DNA of 64,000 nucleotides, from the NCBI GenBank assembly GCA_963707515.1, contig CAVPQI010000001.1:558001-622000 (forward strand), in the 5' to 3' direction. A program made the position numbers and the translations under genes. Source of the DNA: Sva-07 sp963707515. Its GTDB lineage: Bacteria > Actinomycetota > Acidimicrobiia > Acidimicrobiales > Ilumatobacteraceae. Shown one piece after another: positions 1 to 9,932 of this stretch. Every line of letters starts with the position of its first letter. The stretch's first letter is position 1. Below the pieces are notes generated by a model. It made no database searches, was not told the DNA's origin, and saw only the letters and a program-made list of their open reading frames with translations.

Positions 1-388
1 CTCCACCTGGCCGTGTCGGCGGCGTCGGCGCACTCGAACGCGGCGGCGGACCCCCCGCACCTGGAGGGCCGCCCGGCCGCGATGGCGGACCGCCCGCCCC
101 CGGAGGACCCGGCCGTGGCGGCGCACCCGGCGGGCCGGCGGCAGCGCCCGCCGTTGCGGGCGCGTCGATGGCCGGCTCAGTCCGGCCCTCGCCCGGCGCG
201 TGGACGTCGAGCGCCAGCACGGTCTGGACGCGGCTGAGCAGACTCCGCTTGGCGACAACCTCCTGGGCCGCCTCCTCGCGCACCTGCGGTACGACGGACG
301 TGCCGGACCACTCCAGGAACGACCCGCACGACCCGCAGAACGCGTCGTCGTCGAGGTTCTGGAACGCGCACTTCGTGCAGACGATCAT
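1..388 (-). CDS. Zinc-ribbon protein of the eCIS operon (3' end beyond window)
   Basis: The reading frame starts at ATG 388, three bases after the stop of the tail protein gene (stop at 392), and stays open to the window edge, so only the first 129 residues are seen. The N-terminus has two CxxC knuckles, C4-TK-C7 and C18-GS-C21, a classic zinc-ribbon spacing. A hydrophilic stretch follows, and from about residue 60 the protein is almost entirely Pro, Gly and Ala. Position and spacing place it as the last visible gene of the injection-system operon. Its role is not known to me; a small structural or regulatory accessory is possible. Confidence 0.7.
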   Translation of the reverse strand, partial: MIVCTKCAFQNLDDDAFCGSCGSFLEWSGTSVVPQVREEAAQEVVAKRSLLSRVQTVLALDVHAPGEGRTEPAIDAPATAGAAAGPPGAPPRPGPPGAGGPPSRPGGPPGAGGPPPRSSAPTPPTRPGG

Positions 389-391
389 CGG

Positions 392-1111
392 TCACTCCTC
401 CTCGGTCAGCTCGACCAGCGGTTCGTACGTGGTTCGCTCGGGGACCGCCCCCTCGGGCGGCCGGAACTCGTTCACGACCGGCGGTGACAGCTCGTCGACG
501 ACGAGCGGCGCCGGTGGTTCACCCGTCGCTGTTGCGATTTCGCGCAACTCGACCTCGACGGGCAGGTGCGCCGGGAGCGCCGTACGGATCACCTCTTGCA
601 GCCCGTTCCAGTTCACGGACGCCGCGTCGGGGACGTCGACGACGACGCGCACCGTCCGGTCCCGATCGTGCTCCACGTGGTCGAAGCTCGATCCCGGGAC
701 CGCCGAGGTGAACGTCCCGCCCGGGTCGGTGACGTGGGCGACACCGTCGGTGTACAGGGCGATCTCCTGCCGCAGCCCGCCGGCCGTGCCCCGTTTGGCG
801 AACATCTCGACGGCGCTGGCGACGAGCCGTCGGCTGCGCTCGGTCGACCAGTCCTCGTCCAGGTGGATCCCGATCCAATCGCCGAGCCAGCGGACGAAGT
901 CGTCCGGCGCGAGCGACGGGTCGACGTAGGCGTGCAGGCAGTCGAGCACGTGATGGGCGGGGGCGATGACGTCGTCGAGACCTCCGGTGAACTGCTCGAC
1001 GAACAGGTGTCCCTGGTAGATCGCCGGAAGCTGGCGGGCGATCGGGCGGGTGACGGCGAGCCCGGTGACGGTCCCCCGACCGGTCGCTGGGGTGGCATCG
1101 ATCGTCGTCAC
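392..1111 (-). CDS. Phage tail protein I-like baseplate component
   Basis: This 239-residue protein matches the phage tail protein I family (P2 gpI-like), which connects the baseplate wedge to the outer rim of contractile particles. The diagnostic part is around residues 22-115: an RQLPAIYQ start, a DDFVRWLGDWIG segment and a helix with AVEMFAKRGTAGGLRQEI. The C-terminal third is a Pro-rich acidic tail ending in TEEE. GTG 1111 was chosen because it overlaps the stop of the baseplate J gene by four bases (GTGA), as expected for translational coupling. It sits in the usual place after baseplate J. Confidence 0.85.
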   Translation of the reverse strand: MTTIDATPATGRGTVTGLAVTRPIARQLPAIYQGHLFVEQFTGGLDDVIAPAHHVLDCLHAYVDPSLAPDDFVRWLGDWIGIHLDEDWSTERSRRLVASAVEMFAKRGTAGGLRQEIALYTDGVAHVTDPGGTFTSAVPGSSFDHVEHDRDRTVRVVVDVPDAASVNWNGLQEVIRTALPAHLPVEVELREIATATGEPPAPLVVDELSPPVVNEFRPPEGAVPERTTYEPLVELTEEE

Positions 1112-3057
1112 GGTGCCATCACCTGGACCTGGTGCTCGTAGGAGAAGACGAGGCTGTTCGCGCGCCAACTGGACGCGGTTGGTCTGCTGCCCGCGCTCCC
1201 CCGTGACCGGGTTGGCACCGAACAGGCGGACGTCCTCGACGACGTCGACGCCTGCGGTCGCCTGCAACACGCCGAACGCGTCACCCGCCTGCACCGGGCG
1301 ACCCCACGGCCATCCGCTGCCGTCCGGGCCGCCGACCAGCGGGTCGAAGTAGCGGTGCAGGGCGGCGACCGCATCGGTGTGCACCCGCTCGACGTCGGCC
1401 CGCGGCGTCGCACGCAGGCGGGCGACGACGGTGATCCCCTGGTAGGTCGGCGGTTCGACGTGCACGGTGGAGCCGATGATCCGGCAGTCCTCGAGCTGCT
1501 CGGCGATCGCCGCCAGCGTCAGCTCGGTCGGGAGCAGGTCCTCGAAGCGCAGCCGATCGTTCTCGCGCGCCGCCGCCGGCACGATGCACACGGTGACGTG
1601 CCCGGCGTCGGCGGAGGTCTCGGCGGGGAAGCACTTCACCCGCGTGATCTCCGGCGCCGCCTCGCGGGTCAGCAGCTCGAAGTCCTCCGCAGTCACTGCC
1701 CGGGAGCGGGTGCGCAACATCAGCGGCCCGCGCACCTTGGCTTCGCTCACCGACTCGCCGTCGACGCCGCCGCTCGCCGGACGCCGGTTGACGACCGAAC
1801 GGACGAACGGGATCGACGACTTCAGCGTGCGGATCGCATTGGCCGGCACGTTCCCCGTCGCCCCGCCGCCGACGGCGTGCTCACGCACCCGGATCGACGC
1901 CCGCTGCGGCGGAATCGCGCCGTACGAGCGGACCGTGCCGTCGGCCAGTCGAACCAGCGGGGCGAACTCGATGCCGCCGGATGCGGCGTCGACGATGACG
2001 ACCTTGTCGTCGGGTGCGCAGTCGGCGAACGAATCGACGATCGTCCACGCCTCCCAGCCGTCGTTCGTACTGACCTCGACGATCGGGTCGGCGCCGAGCC
2101 ACACCATCGCGCCCGCTGCCACCTGGTGACGCTGCCCCGGCTGCCCGTTGGACTCGCCGACCGGGGTGACCTCGATGCGTTCGGCGTGCGCCGAGGCAAC
2201 GGTGCCGCCGACGGTCGCCGCGGTCACGGCGTGGATCATCGGCGACGAGCTGTACTTCGGCTGGCGCTCACGAGCCTCGGTCACCCGGGCCCGCAGCCAC
2301 CCGGCGCGCTCGCCGTCGACGGTGTGCTCGTCGTGGTCGAGCGGCAGGTGGATGACGATGTCGCCACGCCGGTTGAGGCCGCCGGTCTCGTCCTTCTCGA
2401 GCTCGCAGCGCACCCAGTCCGACCCGTTCCACGCCTCCCATGCGAGGGGTGGATCGTCGGGTCGACGCCGACACCATCGATCTCGCAGTGCATGCGGATG
2501 GCCACGGCATTGCCCGGCGCAGCCTGATCGAGACCGACGTAGAGCACGTCGCCCGCCATCGGCACGTCGCTGAACGCCGAGAATCCGGCGCCGACCCCGA
2601 GCTGATCGGTCCGCTGCCGGATGCCGTCGACGTCGGCGGCCTGCGTGGCGACGTGGGCGATCGACACCGGCACCAGCGCGAGGTCGGCGAGGGTCGAGAA
2701 CACGACCGGCTCCTCCGACTCGCCGCGCAACGTCGCCGTGCGCGTGCCGGCCGGCACGATCAGCGTCGACACCGCCGGCGACGACAGCCAGAACGTCACG
2801 TCGGCGCGCGCCGCGGTCGGCGGGAACAGCCGGAGGCCGATCAGCTCGAGGAACTTGACGTACAGGCGGTCCGGCACCCGGTTGAGCCGGTACAGCAGCT
2901 GGTCGGTCATGAAGGCGAACGTCTCGATCAGCGTCACGCCCGGATCGGAGACGTTGTGGTCGGTCCACTCCGGACAGCGGTCCATCACCATCCGCTTGGC
3001 GTCGTCGACGAGGTCCTGGAACCGGCGATCGTCGAGGTTCGGTGCGGCGATGACCAT
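1108..3057 (-). CDS. Baseplate J-like protein (gp6/Afp11-type), two apparent frameshifts
   Basis: A large baseplate wedge protein of about 649 residues. The start is unbroken: MVIAAPNLDDRRFQ, then a DPGVTLIETFAFMTDQLLYRLN segment typical of putative baseplate assembly proteins. The frame breaks near 2455-2465, where GVGVDP must join DPPLAWEAWNG, and again near 1163, where VQLA must join ANSLVFSYEHQVQV. Both look like one-base errors because the family sequence continues intact on each side. The start overlaps the gp25 stop by one base (TGATG). In the particle it would form the wedge ring around the spike hub. Confidence 0.85.
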
Positions 3058-3479
3058 CAGTAATCACTCCCGTCGTCGGGGATCGTGTAGAAGGGGAAGA
3101 CGAGGTTGCGCAGGTCGTTGGTGCGCTTGATCGCGTAGACGATGTCGACGTCGAGGCGGTTGCGCTGCTCCGGATCGGGGGCGACGCGCACCTCGTGCAC
3201 GTCGACCCGCGGCTCCCATTGGCGCACGGCGTTGCGCACCTCGACCGACAGCTCGGCAGCGGTCGAGTTGTCCGCCGACCGGAACACGAAGTCGCGCATC
3301 CGGCACCCGAAGCGCGGCCGCATCGGCCGCTCGCCCGGATAGGTCGTGACGATGATCTGGATCGCCTGCTCGATCTCGCGCTCGCCGCGGACGAGGGCGA
3401 TGCCGCCACGGGTGTTGACGTCGGGCGGGAACGCCCATCCCGTGCCGACGAAGTCGTACTGCGCCGGGTCGAATGCCAT
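3057..3479 (-). CDS. GPW/gp25-like baseplate wedge protein
   Basis: A 140-residue protein of the gp25 family, the conserved baseplate piece that nucleates sheath assembly. The hallmark is the segment around residues 42-68, with IQIIVTTYPGERPMRPRFGC followed by MRDFVF. The ending YAIKRTNDLRNLVFPFY is also typical. It lies between the VgrG spike gene (31 bases upstream) and baseplate J (overlapping by one base), the standard order for eCIS and type VI-like loci. The frame is intact. Confidence 0.9.
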   Translation of the reverse strand: MAFDPAQYDFVGTGWAFPPDVNTRGGIALVRGEREIEQAIQIIVTTYPGERPMRPRFGCRMRDFVFRSADNSTAAELSVEVRNAVRQWEPRVDVHEVRVAPDPEQRNRLDVDIVYAIKRTNDLRNLVFPFYTIPDDGSDY

Positions 3480-3510
3480 GTCGTGTCTCCTTGTTCCGAT
3501 CCGTCGCCCG

Positions 3511-5454
3511 TCAATTGAGCTTGACCATCGAGCCCTTCAGCTCGACCATCCCGGCACCGCCGTCGATCGTCACGCCGGTGCCACCTTTCAAGGTCAGGTT
3601 TCCCGGCGCCGCCGCCTCGACGGTGATGTTCCCGGCCGCCTTGACGTCGATCGTCCCGCCGGTGCCGGCCTGCTCGATCGTGATGCTCCCGCCGGCACCG
3701 TTCTGCTTGATCTCGATCGACGCCGGCGAGGGCGTCATCGCATCGCACGTGATGACGAGCTTCTTGGCGACGTCGTCGAAGTGGATGCTGATCGTGTCGT
3801 CGGCGTTGCCGATCGTGATGCCCGACGTCGACGGCGGCAGGGTGCCGTCGCCGTCGTCGTCGATGAGGATCTTGTGTCCGAGCCGGCTGACGATGCCCCG
3901 CTTGACGACCTGACCGCCGGGGATGCCCTGCTTGACGACGTCGCCGCCGACGTCGATGTCGGTGTTGCCGTTGACCAACCCGCCGAGCACGTAGGCCCGG
4001 CGCACGTCGCCGAACTCGAAGCCGACGAGCACCTCGTCGTTGATCTCGGGAACGGCGATCATCCCGTACGTCTCGCCGACGCCCGGCATCACCACCCGCG
4101 CCCAGTCGGTGACGAAGTCCGACGACAGCCACGGCAGGGCGACCTTGATGCGGTGCATCCCGTCGGGGTCGATGTTGTCCGTGACGATGCCCGGTACGAG
4201 CCCGTCGATCCTCCCCTGCTGGCGCCGGTTCTGCTGCCCGCCGGTGACCAGGCCACCGAGCGAGCGATCGTGACGTCCGCTGACCTCGAAGCGCACCAGG
4301 TAGCCCTCGGTGTCGTCGAACGTGTGCTGCGCCGCGGTGACGTACCAGTCGCCCTCGAAGCGGCTCGGCACGTTCTTCAGTGTCACCGTCTCGCCGACCA
4401 GCACACCGCTGGCGTTCATCGCCATGCCCTCGGCCTCGGCGAACGAGCTCCCGACGTGCTCGGCGATCCCGGCAGCCATCGCGTCGGCGGCGCTCTGGGT
4501 CACCGATCCCCAGCCGAGCGGCCGGTCGACGACGGCGATGGCGTCGTTGCTGGCACCGAGGAAGCTCGGCAGGAACGGGATCTTCGGCAGGGCGGGCAGC
4601 GACAGCGGGCCGCCGTGGGCGGTGGCGAGATCGGCCGGTGTGTCCTCGATGTCGGCGGTCGCCGAGGCCAGCGACGCCGTCGCCGACACGACCGACGCCG
4701 ACTCGGGATCCCACACCCGCACCTCGGATTCGCCGACGATCCCCGACGACGTGACGCGCGGCCGCAGCCAGCGCAGGTTCTCGCCGAACTCCAGCGTGTT
4801 CCCGCCGATGCCGACCGCCGATGCCGCCGACGCCGCCACCGATCCGACGGCTCCACCGAGCCCGCCGGCGCTCATGCCCGGAGCCGGCTTGAAGAAGAAC
4901 TCACCGTCGGTCACCCCGACGTCGAAGCCGATCTCGGCGGCCCGACCGCGGAGGAACTCCCAGTCGGTCTGCGCCACCTGGGCGACGTAGCGGTGGGTGA
5001 CGCCGGGGTCCTCGATCGTGCCGATGTCGAGGCCGGCCTCGTCGGCGACGCGGCGGGCGATGTCGCCGTCGGTCGAGTCGAGGAACGTCCTGCTGCGCCG
5101 TGCCTTCTGCAGCCGGTGCGTGTGTTCGTAGCCGCGCACGACCGTGTAGTGGACGAGCTCGTCGTAGTCGCCTTCGATCGCAGTCACCTCACCGACGATC
5201 AGGTCGGTCCCCATCGGTCCGTCACCGACGGCGACGACCATCTCGGTGCCGATGTCGATCATCGCCAGGTCGAGCAGCGTGCCGTCGCGGTCGAGGAACG
5301 TCAGCTCGAACATGCCGGGGCGGTGGGCGCTGAGGTCGACGACGGTGCGCAGCAGCTTCGGCTCGACGAGCGGGTTGAGCGGCGTGGCGATGCCGAGCTT
5401 GACCGACACCGTCGGGCGGACGGCGCCGCGCTCGACGGTCATCGGCATGCTCAT
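3511..5454 (-). CDS. VgrG-like spike protein (Afp8/Pvc8-type)
   Basis: A 647-residue spike. The N-terminal half is a gp27-like hub, including residues around 150 reading TDWEFLRGRAAEIGFDV, typical of phage late control D/VgrG proteins. An OB-fold follows around residues 440-500 (HRIKVALPWLSSDF, then VLVGFEFGDVRRAYVLGGL). The C-terminus is a repetitive beta-prism region with alternating Thr/Val strands, ending KGSMVKLN. ATG 5454 overlaps the LysM gene stop by four bases (ATGA). The spike would be tipped by the DUF4280 protein encoded at 13,390. Confidence 0.9.
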   Translation of the reverse strand: MSMPMTVERGAVRPTVSVKLGIATPLNPLVEPKLLRTVVDLSAHRPGMFELTFLDRDGTLLDLAMIDIGTEMVVAVGDGPMGTDLIVGEVTAIEGDYDELVHYTVVRGYEHTHRLQKARRSRTFLDSTDGDIARRVADEAGLDIGTIEDPGVTHRYVAQVAQTDWEFLRGRAAEIGFDVGVTDGEFFFKPAPGMSAGGLGGAVGSVAASAASAVGIGGNTLEFGENLRWLRPRVTSSGIVGESEVRVWDPESASVVSATASLASATADIEDTPADLATAHGGPLSLPALPKIPFLPSFLGASNDAIAVVDRPLGWGSVTQSAADAMAAGIAEHVGSSFAEAEGMAMNASGVLVGETVTLKNVPSRFEGDWYVTAAQHTFDDTEGYLVRFEVSGRHDRSLGGLVTGGQQNRRQQGRIDGLVPGIVTDNIDPDGMHRIKVALPWLSSDFVTDWARVVMPGVGETYGMIAVPEINDEVLVGFEFGDVRRAYVLGGLVNGNTDIDVGGDVVKQGIPGGQVVKRGIVSRLGHKILIDDDGDGTLPPSTSGITIGNADDTISIHFDDVAKKLVITCDAMTPSPASIEIKQNGAGGSITIEQAGTGGTIDVKAAGNITVEAAAPGNLTLKGGTGVTIDGGAGMVELKGSMVKLN

Positions 5455-6182
5455 CGCCCGCCACCTGCGGCACGTGCCATCTCCGCCAGCTCGTTGGGTG
5501 CCGGCAGGTAGACGACGTCGCCCGGTTCGATCGACGTCGGGTCGTCGATGCCGTTGACCTCGGCCACCGCCCGCCAGGCGCTCGGCGTGCCGAACGCCGC
5601 GGTGGCGATCGACGTCAGCGACTCGTCGGAGCTGACGACGTGGCGGTTGCGTCCCGGGCGACCGCCCGACGTCGGATTGGTCAGGCTGAGCGGCGACGGG
5701 ATCTCCTTCAGGATCATGTTGACCGAGGCGTGGACGGGGATTCCCGATGGTGCGATGCGCTCGTAGGTCACGTCGACCTGAGTCATCACCGCAGTGATCA
5801 TGAAGCCGGCGCTCGGCGGGCCCCACTGGACGATCAGGTCGGGCGGCGCGGCGGCCGGCAGCCCCAGCGCCGCCGCCACGGCGCCGAGGAGGCCGGACGC
5901 CGGCGACAGCCACGACATCAGCGTGTCGCACATCGGCTTGCACTCGGGGCCGATCAGCCGCGCCTTCTGGATGTTGATCGTCATCGGGTCGGTGCCGTGG
6001 AAGAGGGCGCCGATGGTGCCCGCCGAGCCGGTCGGGGTGGGGCCGATGTTGGCGCTCGAGCTGCCTGGTGTGCGGGCGCCACCCGCTTGCTTGCGGTTGA
6101 CCTTCATCGTCTCGGGGTTGTGATCGAAGAGCACGAACTCCGCCGGGAAGAGCATCTTGAAGATCTTCAGCCGATCAGCCAT
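5451..6182 (-). CDS. LysM-domain tube/baseplate adaptor (Afp7-type)
   Basis: A 243-residue protein. The first 160 residues resemble the conserved eCIS adaptor that begins FPAEFVLFDHNPETMKVNR and includes the segment DLIVQWGPPSAGF. The C-terminal 60 residues are a LysM fold (SSDESLTSIATAAFG, then WRAVAEVNGIDDP and IEPGDVVYLP). In characterised particles this protein links the last tube ring to the spike hub. ATG 6182 overlaps the preceding tube gene by eight bases and the stop overlaps vgrG by four, so translation is probably coupled. The frame is intact. Confidence 0.85.
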   Translation of the reverse strand: MADRLKIFKMLFPAEFVLFDHNPETMKVNRKQAGGARTPGSSSANIGPTPTGSAGTIGALFHGTDPMTINIQKARLIGPECKPMCDTLMSWLSPASGLLGAVAAALGLPAAAPPDLIVQWGPPSAGFMITAVMTQVDVTYERIAPSGIPVHASVNMILKEIPSPLSLTNPTSGGRPGRNRHVVSSDESLTSIATAAFGTPSAWRAVAEVNGIDDPTSIEPGDVVYLPAPNELAEMARAAGGGR

Positions 6183-6654
6183 CGAGGAACCCCTCGTGAC
6201 ACAGCTCGAGCGTCTCGATGGCGACCTGCTTGCCGTTCGAGTCGAGGGCGGGTCCCTTCCAGGCGGTCGGCAGGGCGTTGGCCAACGTCCACGTGGCGAC
6301 CTCGCCGAGCTTGGCGTCGTGGAGCGTGATGCGGGCGCCCGACCCGCCGCCACCGCCCGCGCCGCCGAGCCCCACCGACTCCAGCAACCAGTCCGCCGAC
6401 GACACCTTGGCGAGGTAGATGCGGGTCTTGTTCCAGTCGCCCTTCTCCAGACCGCGCTGGAGGACGACCGTCGAGTACTCGGCGCGGCCGGGGATGAACG
6501 AGGTGTACTCGTGCTGGCCGAGCTCTTTCACCGGCGAGTGCTTGAACGTCACGTTGAGGCCCTTGCACGACGACCAGGAACCGAGATCGTGATCGTCGAC
6601 GACGACCTCGAAGCGCATGGCGAGGCCGAGCAGGGCGGTCTGTGTGAGTGCCAC
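6175..6654 (-). CDS. Tail tube protein, second of a pair
   Basis: A 159-residue phage tail tube (gp19/Hcp-like) protein. It opens with ALTQTALLGLAMRFEVVVDD, has SWSSCKGLNVTFKHSPVKEL, and ends ETLELCHEGFLDG, a near copy of the ending of its upstream neighbour (ETLELAHLGFLDEE). A glycine run of about nine residues in the middle marks a flexible loop. In related particles the proteins at this position form the first tube rings on the spike. It directly precedes the LysM adaptor. Confidence 0.85.
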   Translation of the reverse strand: MALTQTALLGLAMRFEVVVDDHDLGSWSSCKGLNVTFKHSPVKELGQHEYTSFIPGRAEYSTVVLQRGLEKGDWNKTRIYLAKVSSADWLLESVGLGGAGGGGGSGARITLHDAKLGEVATWTLANALPTAWKGPALDSNGKQVAIETLELCHEGFLDG

Positions 6655-6658
6655 GACG

Positions 6659-7105
6659 TCACTCCTCGTCCAGGAATCCGAGATGGGCGAGCTCGAGGGT
6701 CTCCAGGGCGACGCGGTTGGAGGCCGCCTCGAACCCGGTGACGCTCCACTTCACGGGGATCACCTGGCGGAGGTCCCACTTCGACACGTCGGCCAGGTGG
6801 GCATCACGAAGGGCGATCGAACCCGACTGCACCTTGTGGGCGAACGAGTTCGAGTTGAGCCACTTCTTCACCGCCTCGGTACCGTCGATCGTCGCCGCCC
6901 GTTCGAGCTTGATCGTCGGGTACTTGGTCAGCCCCGGATAGAACCAGCGATCGTTGCGGTTGTCGCCGGCGCGGTACTCGACCAGATCCCAGGTCACCTC
7001 CAGGCCTGTGGCCTTGGACCAGCTCTTGAGGTCGTACGTCCCGTCGTCGATGGTGACGGCGAAGCGCATCGCCATCCCGACGAGGGCATCGGCTGCGATC
7101 GGCAT
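6659..7105 (-). CDS. Tail tube protein, first of a pair
   Basis: A 148-residue tube-type protein. It begins MPIAADALVGMAMRFAVTID, carries SWSKATGLEVTWDLVEYRAG and ends ETLELAHLGFLDEE. It is paralogous to the protein encoded 4 bases downstream (6175-6654) and more distantly to the tube protein at 10.4-10.8 kb. An AAGGGAGA Shine-Dalgarno-like run lies just upstream of ATG 7105. It probably forms a transition ring between the main tube and the LysM adaptor. Confidence 0.85.
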   Translation of the reverse strand: MPIAADALVGMAMRFAVTIDDGTYDLKSWSKATGLEVTWDLVEYRAGDNRNDRWFYPGLTKYPTIKLERAATIDGTEAVKKWLNSNSFAHKVQSGSIALRDAHLADVSKWDLRQVIPVKWSVTGFEAASNRVALETLELAHLGFLDEE

Positions 7106-7186
7106 CGTGATCTCTCCCTTCTTCCTTCTCGTTGATCTGTCGGGGCGGCTCGGTGATACGCCCGATGTCGCGGCGTTCGTCGATCG

Positions 7187-9755
7187 TCAGCACACGTCGG
7201 CGAGCGTGCCGGCGCGTTCTCGGTCGATGAGCAGCTCGCGGCGCAGGTCGCGGCGGAAGCGGCCGTAGAGCCGCCGGGCGAGCAGTTCGAGATCGAGGTC
7301 GGAGGCAGCGGCGAACACGTGGCGAGCCAGCTCCTCGTCGTCGCGATCGTCGGCGACACGGTCGGCGACGAGCGTCGCGGTCGTCCCGGCCGCCAGCGCC
7401 GTGGCCATCGCGCTGCCAGGCGACCCGCCGAACGAGGCAGTCCGATCTGCGTCGTCCGTCGCCTCCCCCCGGTCGTGGAGGTGCGCCGCGGCTCGGCCCC
7501 CGGCGCGTTGCTCGGCTCGATCATCGGGATCGCCATCGCGATGTGTGCCGTCCGTCGTCCGTGGATCGTGGAGATCGACTGGCTGGTCGTCGTCGGCGGC
7601 GATGTCGTCGCGTCGGCTGCCGATGTTGCCGTCGGCGTCCATCGACACCTGGAGATCCCGGCTGAGGTACTCGGGGAGGGCGAACTCGAGGGGCATCTCC
7701 TCGTCGACGGTCTGGCGGATGGCGGCGATCGTCGCGTCGTCGAGCTGCACCGGGCCTGAGCGTTCCTGACGACGGTTGGCGGTCAACAGGTGGCGCAGCT
7801 CGACCTGACGCAGCTCCCCCTCGCGCTCGCGGCGCCGTTGCATGACCTGCGGCGAACGTTCCGCTGCGGCCTGTTCGGCCTCGTCGTCGTCGTCGCTGAT
7901 CAGCCCGGACAGCAGGCCGCCGAGGGTGCCGCCGAAGATCGACGAGACGACCTCGCGGCTCGTGCTCTCGCGCTGCTGCCAGCTCGTGTCGGGCTCGTCG
8001 TCGCCCGCCACGCCCGCCCGTGGCGGGTCGCCGCGAGCCGTGGCGGGTCGCCGCGTGGGAGCCGATGGTCGCCGCATCCGGAGTGTGGCGGGCGACGGAC
8101 GCCGAGGTCCGCCGACCGTCACCCGACCGTGACGACGGCCGCGACGGCGTGACGCCCAGCAGCGACGTGAGGCGACGGCGGGGACGACGGTCCTCGCTCC
8201 GTCTCGGGTGGCAGCGGCGGATCGTCGGGATACGAGATCGACGCTCGGCGGCGGACCGAACTCGAACGGCATCTCGTGTCGAGCCGGCGGCGCAGGGCCA
8301 GAGTCACGCCGGCCGAGGTGCGCCAGGTCGTCGCCCTCGTGCTCCTCGCGCAGGTTGACGATGTCGACCTCGCGCTGGGCCTCGTCGACCATCTCGGCAT
8401 AGCGCTCGTCGCGGCGCCGTTGCAGCGCAGCCGCGTGGTCACGCTCGAACCGTTCCGCCCAGGCGCGGTCACCGCCGGCTTGGCGACGCCCGTCGGCACG
8501 TTCGGGTCGACCTGCATGAAGCCGAAGCCGAGCATGCCTCGTGCGCCCTGCTGCGACGGAGGCGTCGCTGCGCTGCTGCCACCCGTACTCGTCGTCGTCG
8601 TCGCTCAGACGCTGGATGCCCCGCGGCGCGGCGGGCACGCCGCTGCCGCGGCGCAAGAAGACCGGGCGCACCGGACGTCCGTCGTGGACCGAGCGCTGCA
8701 CCGTCGCGCGCCTGCGCCTCGAGCTCGACGCCCTCCGGACCGTCCTCGGCGGGCATCACCCGACCCAGCCGACGCTGCTGGGCGACGTGGGTGAGCTCGT
8801 GCGCGAGGACGGCCCGACGGCTGGACCGTCGTCGCCGAGCTCGGCGGGCAGGTGAACACCGTCGCCCTCGGTGAAGGCGATCGCGCCGATCGACGCCGCT
8901 CGCTGGGAGACCTCGGCCGATCGATCGATCGCGCGTGCCGCCGACGTCGATGCCCGTCGCCTGGCGGACGATGTCGACGAGATCCGCCGGCGCCCGCTCG
9001 ACGCGAGGCCCGGCCGCGGGCACGTAGCGCAGCATCGGCGCACCCGGCCCGTCGCGGTCGTCACGGTCGTCGTCGTCGTCGTCGACCGGCCCACCGACAT
9101 CGAGGTCGTCGGGCAGCGGCGCACCGCTGCGGTCGCGCCGGCGAACGACGCGCAGCCCGGCGGTTCCCGGACCGTCCGGGCGCTGGAAGCCGTGCTCGGG
9201 ATCCCAGGTCAAGGCGACCGGCGAGTCGAGTTCCGACGGTGCGTCGTCGGGTCGCTGTTGACCGGGCGAGAACGACGTGTACGGGGTGACCAGCGCGGCG
9301 TGCAGCAGGTCGGGTGACGGCCGCGCCTCGGCCACCGCACGCGACGGTGGGTGAGCGCGGCGGCTGGCGGCGCCGCCGACCGCCCGCCGCTCGGCTCGCT
9401 CGCCACGGTTTCGTCGTGCCGATCGATGCGCACGACCGTCGCCGCGCCCGCGACGTCGAGCGCCAGCCCGCCGGGTGCGCCGGCCGCCGCCCGCCGGTGC
9501 ATCGGCGGGATCGGCGGTGCCGTCATCGGACGAGAGGTGGGCAACGAGCGTCCGAACCGCCGCGCCTCGACCGTCAGCCGGAGCGCGCCGCTGCGTGGCA
9601 CGACGCCGTCGACGTGTGCCCACACCGTCGACCGCACCGGTGGGGTCGCATTGAGGCGCTCCGCCGGGGGCGTCGTCGCCGGGGTGATCGGCTCCGGTCG
9701 CGCCGTCAGCGTCGGGCGTCGGACCGCCCGTCCGGCGGCTGAAGGGCCAGCGCAT
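7187..9755 (-). CDS. Large DUF4157 (eCIS core) protein, several apparent frameshifts
   Basis: About 850 codons lie between ATG 9755 (MRWPFSRRTGG) and the stop at 7187. The reading frame changes several times, so no single long frame covers it. The DUF4157 signature is in the part encoded around 8,760-9,010: DLVDIVRQATGIDVGG, then IGAIAFTEGDGVHLPAELG, then the metallopeptidase-like helix AVLAHELTHVAQQRRLG. The C-terminal part holds two similar acidic motifs (EMPFEFG and EMPLEFALPEYLS), a Gly-rich helix SSIFGGTLGGLLSGLIS, and a basic end domain (ARRLYGRFRRDLRRELLIDR). DUF4157 is a known eCIS-associated marker of cargo or particle-linked proteins. Whether this one is structural or cargo cannot be told here. 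Confidence 0.7.
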
Positions 9756-9758
9756 GGG

Positions 9759-9932
9759 TCACCCGCCGTGCCGGCGTCGACGTGGCTCAGCTGCTCGTTG
9801 ATCTTGCCGATCTCGTCGATCGATGCGCTCACGCAGCGGGTGCTCCAGGTCCAGGATCTCGTCGATCGACCAGTGGAGGTGGTAGGCGACGTACGCGACC
9901 TCCTCGAAGAGCCGGTCGGGCGCGTACGTCAC
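9759..9932 (-). CDS. Small DUF6760-like eCIS protein
   Basis: A 57-codon frame from GTG 9932, overlapping the preceding stop by four bases (GTGA). The sequence TYAPDRLFEEVAYVAYHLHW followed by SIDEILDLEHPLRER is the conserved core of a small eCIS-associated family that I recall as DUF6760. The last 18 residues in this frame are basic and look out of frame. A one-base insertion near 9824 would restore the more family-like ending DEIGKINEQLSHVD. Its function is not known; its conserved place between the assembly protein and the DUF4157 gene suggests an assembly accessory. Confidence 0.6.
   Translation of the reverse strand: MTYAPDRLFEEVAYVAYHLHWSIDEILDLEHPLRERIDRRDRQDQRAAEPRRRRHGG

Noticed and set aside
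3346..5511. A 721-codon open frame on the plus strand over vgrG
   Set aside because: It is the antisense of VgrG and gp25, with low-complexity Asp/Arg/Val content.
9209..9832. A separate 207-codon gene
   Set aside because: Its translation is best explained as a shifted frame of the DUF4157 gene and of the end of the DUF6760-like gene.
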